Assembly: GCF_001954135.1 (NCBI RefSeq)
Contig: NZ_MBEQ01000010.1
Coordinates: 45,387-109,386, forward strand
DNA length: 64,000 nt
Reading direction: 5' to 3'
Source of the DNA: Mycobacterium sp. GA-1841
Lineage (GTDB): Bacteria; Actinomycetota; Actinomycetes; Mycobacteriales; Mycobacteriaceae
A program made the position numbers and the translations under genes. The notes below the pieces were generated by a model, which saw nothing but the letters and a program-made list of their open reading frames with translations, had not been told where the DNA came from and did not search any database. Positions 59,804-64,000 of the stretch are shown here, in pieces; the first letter of the stretch is position 1; each line of letters begins with the position of its first letter.

Positions 59804-60831
59804 TGAGCGACGTCTCCGAGTATTCAGAGCTACACGACGAACTCCGCTCGGTGGCAGCCGATCTGCTGGCCAAGGACAGCATCGACTGGCCGCTGCTCGT
59901 TTCGGCCGGCTGGGTCGGGCTGGACGCGCCCGAGGAGGCCGGTGGTGCCGGGGTGACCTTCGCCGAGGTTGCGGTGATCTGCGAGGAACTGGGCAGAGCC
60001 GCGGCGACCACGGGCTACCTCGGCGGTGCGGTACTGGCGATCGGTGCGCTGAACTGCCTGCAGCCCAGCGATTCTCGTGACACGCTGCTGCAGGAGGTCG
60101 TCGCCGGGACCACGCGCGTCGCCCTCGGGCTGTCCGGGTCCGGCGACGCGCCATTCGAGCTGGCCACCGGGCGTGTGCACGGCCGCGCCACGTTTGTGTC
60201 CGACGCGGCCGGCGCCCAGCGCTTGTTGTTGCCGGCACGCGATGCCGACGGGCTCGCGGTACTGGTGGATGTGGCCGCCGACGCGTCAGGCCTTGCGGTC
60301 GCAGACCAGCCGGTGCTCGACGAGACCCGCAACCTGGCGACCGTCACGGCCGATGGTGTGGACATCGCGGGCAACGCGGTGTGGCGGTTCGACGGCGATG
60401 CCGAGGACTGCCTGCGTGCGCTCACCGGGCGGGCGGCGCTCGCGGTGGCCTGCGACAGCCTCGGCGTCGCGCAGGCCATGCTCGACGCCACGGTGGCCTA
60501 CACCGGCGTCCGCCGGCAATTCGGCCGTCCGATCGGCTCGTTCCAGGCCGTCAAACACGCCTGTGCCGACATGCTGGTGCGGATCACGGTGGCCCGGCAA
60601 CTGGTGAATGCCGCTATCGCGTCACCCGATCCCCGCGCGGTTTCCATGGCCAAGGCCTACACGACCGAGGCCGCTGTCGAGGTCGCCGGCAAGGCCATGC
60701 AGTTGCACGGCGGCATCGGCTACACGTGGGAGAGCGGCGTGCACATCTACCTCAAGCGCGCCGCGCTCAACCGGTCACTGTTCGGCTCGCCTGCCGAGCA
60801 CCGCGCCAAAATTGCGCAGCATTATCGGTGA
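59803..60831 (+). CDS. Acyl-CoA dehydrogenase, short subunit
   Basis: 342 residues from ATG 59803 (GTG 59800 possible). YTGVRRQFGRPIGSFQAVKH and GKAMQLHGGIGYTWESGVHIYLKRA are the C-terminal dehydrogenase motifs; the N-terminal half (ELHDELRSVAADLLAKD...) is less conserved. Third short/long pair in the window. Last gene of the plus-strand catabolic operon that begins at 48333. Confidence 0.88.
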   Translation: MSDVSEYSELHDELRSVAADLLAKDSIDWPLLVSAGWVGLDAPEEAGGAGVTFAEVAVICEELGRAAATTGYLGGAVLAIGALNCLQPSDSRDTLLQEVVAGTTRVALGLSGSGDAPFELATGRVHGRATFVSDAAGAQRLLLPARDADGLAVLVDVAADASGLAVADQPVLDETRNLATVTADGVDIAGNAVWRFDGDAEDCLRALTGRAALAVACDSLGVAQAMLDATVAYTGVRRQFGRPIGSFQAVKHACADMLVRITVARQLVNAAIASPDPRAVSMAKAYTTEAAVEVAGKAMQLHGGIGYTWESGVHIYLKRAALNRSLFGSPAEHRAKIAQHYR

Positions 60832-60849
60832 GCTGCGTACATTAGCTGC

Positions 60850-61407
60850 GTGCGGGTGATGGGCGGCGTTGCAGCGGCGTTCGGCGTGGGCCTGTGGCTC
60901 CTGGTGTTGGCCGGGTTCCTGCTCTCCGACTACTACCGCTTGCGCCCGTTTCTGCACCATCCGGTGATCTTCGGCGTCGTGGGCAGCATGGCGCTGGCGG
61001 TGGCACTCGGCTTGGTCATTCGAAACCAGGTGCTCAAATGGTTGGCCGTCGTTCTGGTGGTCCTGGCAGGCCTCGGCTGGGGCGGCATCGTGTTGTTCGC
61101 GTTGTTGGTAGCCGGCGGACACGAGAGCGAGGTGGAGCGGCTCCCGTCGCCGAACGGTGACATGGAGCTGGCCGTGTTCGTTGGTGGTGGTTTCACGATC
61201 GACCCGATAGCGACCGTGCGGGTGTACACCAACAACGGTCTGCTGTCGCGGGAGAACTACCTGGGCTGCTTCAACGGCGACCGTGACGGGCTCAAAGAAG
61301 TCGAATGGACGGGTCCGAGGACGGTGCGGGTCGAGCTGTCGCGCGGCGGGACGACCACCATCGCGCTGGACGACCGAGGTCGGCCGGATCAGACGATCAG
61401 CTGTTGA
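60850..61407 (+). CDS. Hypothetical membrane protein
   Basis: 185 residues from GTG 60850. Three helices at about 5-26, 37-57 and 62-86, then a soluble C-terminal domain (about 90-185) with three Cys-poor beta-rich stretches and a final Cys. I do not recognise the family. It is 18 bp after the last acyl-CoA dehydrogenase but looks unrelated to the pathway; it may belong to the flanking core. Confidence 0.65.
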   Translation: MRVMGGVAAAFGVGLWLLVLAGFLLSDYYRLRPFLHHPVIFGVVGSMALAVALGLVIRNQVLKWLAVVLVVLAGLGWGGIVLFALLVAGGHESEVERLPSPNGDMELAVFVGGGFTIDPIATVRVYTNNGLLSRENYLGCFNGDRDGLKEVEWTGPRTVRVELSRGGTTTIALDDRGRPDQTISC

Positions 61408-61478
61408 ACCGGCGATGAGTTTTCCGGACGGCGGCGGTCAGACTTAACGACCGACCATTCCCGTGAAGGAGAAATATC

Positions 61479-62252
61479 GTGGCTACCCGTCAGAGCGCGC
61501 CGCTGGGCGCCCCCACCTGGATCGACCTGACCACGTCCGACCTTGACCGTGCCCAGCAGTTCTACGGTGCGGTGTTCGGCTGGACGTTCGAGACCGGCGG
61601 CCCGGAGTACGGCGGCTATGTCACCGCATCCGTCGACGGAAACGTGGTCGCCGGCCTGATGCGCAACGATCCGCAGTGGAATGCCCCGGACGCCTGGACC
61701 ACCTACCTGCACACCGCCGATGCCGACGCCACCGTGGCAGCCGTCGCCGCCGCAGGCGGGAGCAATTGCGGTGGGGTGATGGATATCCCGGCCAAGGGCC
61801 GGATGGCGATGCTGACCGACACGGCCAACGGGTTCTTCGGCATCTGGCAGCCGGGCGGGCACGACGGTTTCGCGGTGTTCAACGAGGCCAGTGCGCCGGT
61901 GTATCACCAGTTGACCACCAGTGACTATGCCAAGGCGTTGGATTTCTACCGCACGGTGTTCGGTTGGAGCACCGAGACCGTTTCAGACACCGATGAATTC
62001 CGCTACAGCACAGCCAACTTCGACGGTGAGGCACTGGTCGGTGTGATGGACGGATCGGCGTTCATCCCCGAGGGCGCACCGTCGACGTGGACCACGTTCT
62101 TCGGCGCCGAGGACGTCGACAAGACCATCGAGCTGATCGTCACCAACGGCGGCTCAGTGGTGCGTCCCGCCGAGGACACTCCCTACGGACGCTTGGCCGC
62201 GGTGACCGACCCGACCGGGGCCGGGTTCAATCTGTCGTCCCTGCAGAGCTGA
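61479..62252 (+). CDS. Two-domain glyoxalase/VOC-family protein (Rv0911 orthologue)
   Basis: 257 residues, the length of Rv0911, from GTG 61479 (AAGGAG upstream). Two tandem VOC domains: TWIDLTTSDLDRAQQFYGAV...FGWTFE (about 9-120, key part DLDRAQQFYGAVFGWTF) and VYHQLTTSDYAKALDFYRTV (about 140-250). VOC proteins bind metal and act on small electrophiles or confer resistance; the substrate is unknown. Marks the right-hand core, adjacent to the Rv0910 orthologue in M. tuberculosis. Its 3' end overlaps the convergent cupin gene by 26 bp. Confidence 0.88.
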   Translation: MATRQSAPLGAPTWIDLTTSDLDRAQQFYGAVFGWTFETGGPEYGGYVTASVDGNVVAGLMRNDPQWNAPDAWTTYLHTADADATVAAVAAAGGSNCGGVMDIPAKGRMAMLTDTANGFFGIWQPGGHDGFAVFNEASAPVYHQLTTSDYAKALDFYRTVFGWSTETVSDTDEFRYSTANFDGEALVGVMDGSAFIPEGAPSTWTTFFGAEDVDKTIELIVTNGGSVVRPAEDTPYGRLAAVTDPTGAGFNLSSLQS

Positions 62253-62679
62253 GGGCGAAGTCGGCGAAGTCGAATCCCGGCACCACCACGCAACTGACCA
62301 ACGCGGGCTGATCGTCCCGTGGCGCCGCGCGCTGCCAGTGTCCCGGCGGCACGAGTAGTTGTGGGTGTTGCCCGGCGGTGAGATCCGGACCCAGCAGAAG
62401 GCTTGTCGCGGTGTCTTTTTCCGCACCGGTCTCCAGGATCAGTGGGCTGCCCCGATGGTAGAACCACAACTCTGCACTGCGCACCGTGTGCCAGGCTGTC
62501 TGCTGGCCCGGCATCAACAGGAACAGGAACGCGGTGCCGGCGCTTCGCGGCCCGGAGTAGCCCGACGGAAGCGAGGCCTGGCTCACCGTCAGTTCGCTAC
62601 GCCAGGTCTCCCGGTACCAGCCGCCCTCGGGATGCGGAGCGAGATCCAGCTGCCTGGCCCAGTCGGGTAGTTCGGTCAC
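62227..62679 (-). CDS. Cupin-fold protein (DUF985 family)
   Basis: 150 residues from GTG 62679. LDLAPHPEGGWYRETWRSE is the hallmark start of the DUF985 cupin family, followed by FLLMPGQQTAWHTVRSAELW and LLVPPGHWQRA. Single-domain beta-barrel with His residues that can bind metal. Function unknown. Converges with and slightly overlaps the VOC-protein gene; divergent from the membrane protein gene that starts 19 bp away. Confidence 0.85.
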   Translation of the reverse strand: MTELPDWARQLDLAPHPEGGWYRETWRSELTVSQASLPSGYSGPRSAGTAFLFLLMPGQQTAWHTVRSAELWFYHRGSPLILETGAEKDTATSLLLGPDLTAGQHPQLLVPPGHWQRAAPRDDQPALVSCVVVPGFDFADFALSSAGTTD

Positions 62680-62698
62680 ACCCGATAGTCTCGTCGTT

Positions 62699-63118
62699 AT
62701 GGTTCGTCTGCGTCCAGGCTGGCTGATAGCCCTGTGTGCTGCGATCCTGGTGGTCGTGGCCTGGCTGCCGTGGTTGACCACCAGTGCCAACGGCGGCGGC
62801 CGGGCCAACGCCATCGGCGGGGCGGTGGGCAGCGTCGTACTCCCGCACGGTTTCGGCGTCGGGCAACTGATCGTCTTGCTCGGTGCGTGCCTGATCGTGT
62901 CCGGCGCGATGGCCGGGCGCGGTCTGTCACAACGGTGGGCTTCGGCTGCGGGCCTGTTGATTTCGTTGGCCCTGCTGGCGCTGACGGTCTGGTATTACAT
63001 GCTCAACGTCAAACCGCCGGTGGCCGCGGGCTATGGGCTCTATGTCGGTGGCGTCATGGCGGTGCTGGCCGCGGTGTGTTCCGTGTGGTCCTTCCTGTCG
63101 ACGTTGGGCAATCCGTGA
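62699..63118 (+). CDS. Four-helix membrane protein (Rv0912-like)
   Basis: 139 residues with four hydrophobic helices at about 7-23, 42-62, 75-96 and 111-134. Position after the Rv0911 orthologue and size similar to Rv0912 support orthology. No functional motif. GTGA overlap with the acetyltransferase gene. Confidence 0.75.
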   Translation: MVRLRPGWLIALCAAILVVVAWLPWLTTSANGGGRANAIGGAVGSVVLPHGFGVGQLIVLLGACLIVSGAMAGRGLSQRWASAAGLLISLALLALTVWYYMLNVKPPVAAGYGLYVGGVMAVLAAVCSVWSFLSTLGNP

Positions 63119-63735
63119 GCGACTTCGTGACGCCTGTCGAGCTCACCGGGCAGCGCTGGGTGCAGCTGGAGCCGTTGACCCGTGAGCACATTCCCGAGAT
63201 CGACGCCCTCGCCGCCGACGGTGAGTTGGGCTCGCTCTGGTACACCGCGCCACCGCGGCCCGGCGGCGCCGCCGAGTGGGTGCAGCACATGCACGATCTG
63301 CGCGCGGCCGATCACGGCGTCAGCTTCGCGGTGCGCACGCTCGACGGCAGGCTGGTGGGGTCGACGAGTTACCTGCACGTCGACGGTCCCAACCGGCGGC
63401 TGGAGGTCGGGCACACCTGGTATACGGCCGATGCTCGTGGCACCGGTGTCAACGCCGAGACCAAGCTGTTGATGCTCGGTCACGCCTTCGACGAGTTGAA
63501 TTGTGTGGCAGTGGAATTGCGCACCCATTTCTTCAACTTCGCCAGCCGCGGCGCCATCGAGCGGCTCGGCGCCAAGCTCGACGGGATACTGCGCAGCCAT
63601 CAGCTGCTGCCGGACGGCTCGCGACGTGACACCGTCGTGTACTCGATCCTGGACATCGAATGGCCGGCGGTGCGCGCCAACCTAGAGTTCCGGCTGGCGC
63701 GCTCCGCGTCAGAATGGCGTGGGCCACAGCGATGA
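63115..63735 (+). CDS. GNAT-family N-acetyltransferase (RimJ/RimL-like)
   Basis: 206 residues from GTG 63115, overlapping the previous stop. LTGQRWVQLEPLTREHIPEI opens the fold; the acetyl-CoA loop is EVGHTWYTADARGTGVNAE and the following strand is FDELNCVAVELRTHFFNFAS. This combination is typical of ribosomal-protein-Ser/Ala acetyltransferase-like GNAT proteins acting on small molecules or protein N-termini. Ends before a strong hairpin terminator. Confidence 0.85.
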   Translation: MSDFVTPVELTGQRWVQLEPLTREHIPEIDALAADGELGSLWYTAPPRPGGAAEWVQHMHDLRAADHGVSFAVRTLDGRLVGSTSYLHVDGPNRRLEVGHTWYTADARGTGVNAETKLLMLGHAFDELNCVAVELRTHFFNFASRGAIERLGAKLDGILRSHQLLPDGSRRDTVVYSILDIEWPAVRANLEFRLARSASEWRGPQR

Positions 63736-63774
63736 AACAGGTTGTCGTACAACGCTGATCCCGTGCAGAGAAGT

Positions 63775-63806
63775 GGCTGGGGCCTCTTGGGAATGAGGCC
63801 CCAGCC
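63775..63806. terminator. Bidirectional hairpin terminator
   Basis: Perfect 12-base stem GGCTGGGGCCTC / GAGGCCCCAGCC (63775-63786 and 63795-63806) with an 8-base loop, between the convergent acetyltransferase and hsp20 genes. No U-tract, as usual in mycobacteria. Confidence 0.8.
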
Positions 63807-63818
63807 TGGTCGTACCGG

Positions 63819-64000
63819 CTATTCCACGTCGACGGTGGTTTCGATCGACTTGCGGTCGGTGCCGTGTGCGACGTCGATCTTGCGGGGCCGGGCGCGTTCG
63901 GCCACCGGGATGGTGACGGTGAGGACACCGTTTTCGTACGTGGCGGAGATCGCCGAGGTATCGATCCCGTCGCCGAGCGAGAGCTGACGTCGATAACGGC
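63819..64000 (-). CDS. C-terminal part of an Hsp20/alpha-crystallin small heat-shock protein (cut by window edge)
   Basis: The last 60 residues can be read, from RYRRQLSLGDGIDTSAISAT to TTVDVE before the TAG at 63819-63821. LPxGVD-like SLGDGIDTSAISATYENGVL and VLTVTIPVAE are the conserved end of the alpha-crystallin domain of mycobacterial Hsp18/Acr proteins. Molecular chaperone that keeps denatured proteins soluble. The start lies beyond the window. Confidence 0.9.
   Translation of the reverse strand, partial: RYRRQLSLGDGIDTSAISATYENGVLTVTIPVAERARPRKIDVAHGTDRKSIETTVDVE

Noticed and set aside
1..64000. tRNA, rRNA, CRISPR array, insertion sequence or phage attachment sites
   Set aside because: No cloverleaf-like, repeat-spacer, transposase or integrase sequence was recognised on either strand.

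Overview
The window reads as a high-GC actinobacterial chromosome, most likely a fast-growing Mycobacterium/Mycolicibacterium. Evidence: GTG/TTG starts and ATGA/GTGA gene overlaps are common, and both edges carry a gene order that I know from M. tuberculosis: accD3 (Rv0904c), echA6 (Rv0905), the Rv0906 metallo-hydrolase, ctpE (Rv0908), the Rv0909/Rv0910 pair, then the two-domain glyoxalase Rv0911 and the membrane protein Rv0912. In the tubercle bacillus Rv0910 and Rv0911 are neighbours. Here about 52 kb of catabolic and regulatory genes lie between them.

Layout. (1) 1-8580: conserved core. (2) 8591-15812: a ten-gene minus-strand operon led by a TetR gene. It holds two tiny transmembrane peptides, a VWA (NorD-like) protein, a MoxR/NorQ-type AAA+ ATPase, a six-helix membrane protein, a one-helix membrane protein, a cytochrome P450, a dihydrodipicolinate-reductase-like dehydrogenase and a bacterial homologue of the eukaryotic ERG2 sterol C-8 isomerase/sigma-1 receptor family. 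This is the strongest candidate for an undescribed system. (3) 15868-18243: an orphan paralogue of the six-helix protein, a decayed SDR gene and a second reductase-like gene. (4) 18349-24395: limonene-epoxide-hydrolase-like protein, DHA2 exporter, alpha/beta hydrolase, YhdH-type reductase and two TetR regulators. (5) 24426-42019: a CoA-thioester degradation cluster (two acyl-CoA ligases, double-hotdog dehydratase, acyl-CoA dehydrogenase pair, crotonase, ketosteroid-isomerase-like protein) running into P450, Baeyer-Villiger-type monooxygenase, a solute-binding-protein-like protein without a signal peptide, an AveC-like membrane protein, an SDR and two more P450s. (6) 42003-48178 (minus) and 48333-60831 (plus): a second catabolic block that diverges around a GntR-type operator region, with ligases, SDRs, beta-propeller, Rieske oxygenase, flavin monooxygenase, second Baeyer-Villiger-type enzyme, TauD-like dioxygenase, class III CoA-transferase and four acyl-CoA dehydrogenases. 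(7) 60850-64000: return to core genes, ending in a truncated Hsp20.

The content fits oxidation and beta-oxidation-like breakdown of a bulky alicyclic substrate such as a terpenoid, steroid-like or polyketide compound: oxygenases insert oxygen, Baeyer-Villiger-type enzymes open rings, ligases or CoA-transferase make thioesters, and paired dehydrogenases, hydratases and SDRs shorten them. The substrate cannot be read from the sequence. I see no tRNA, rRNA, CRISPR array or insertion sequence.
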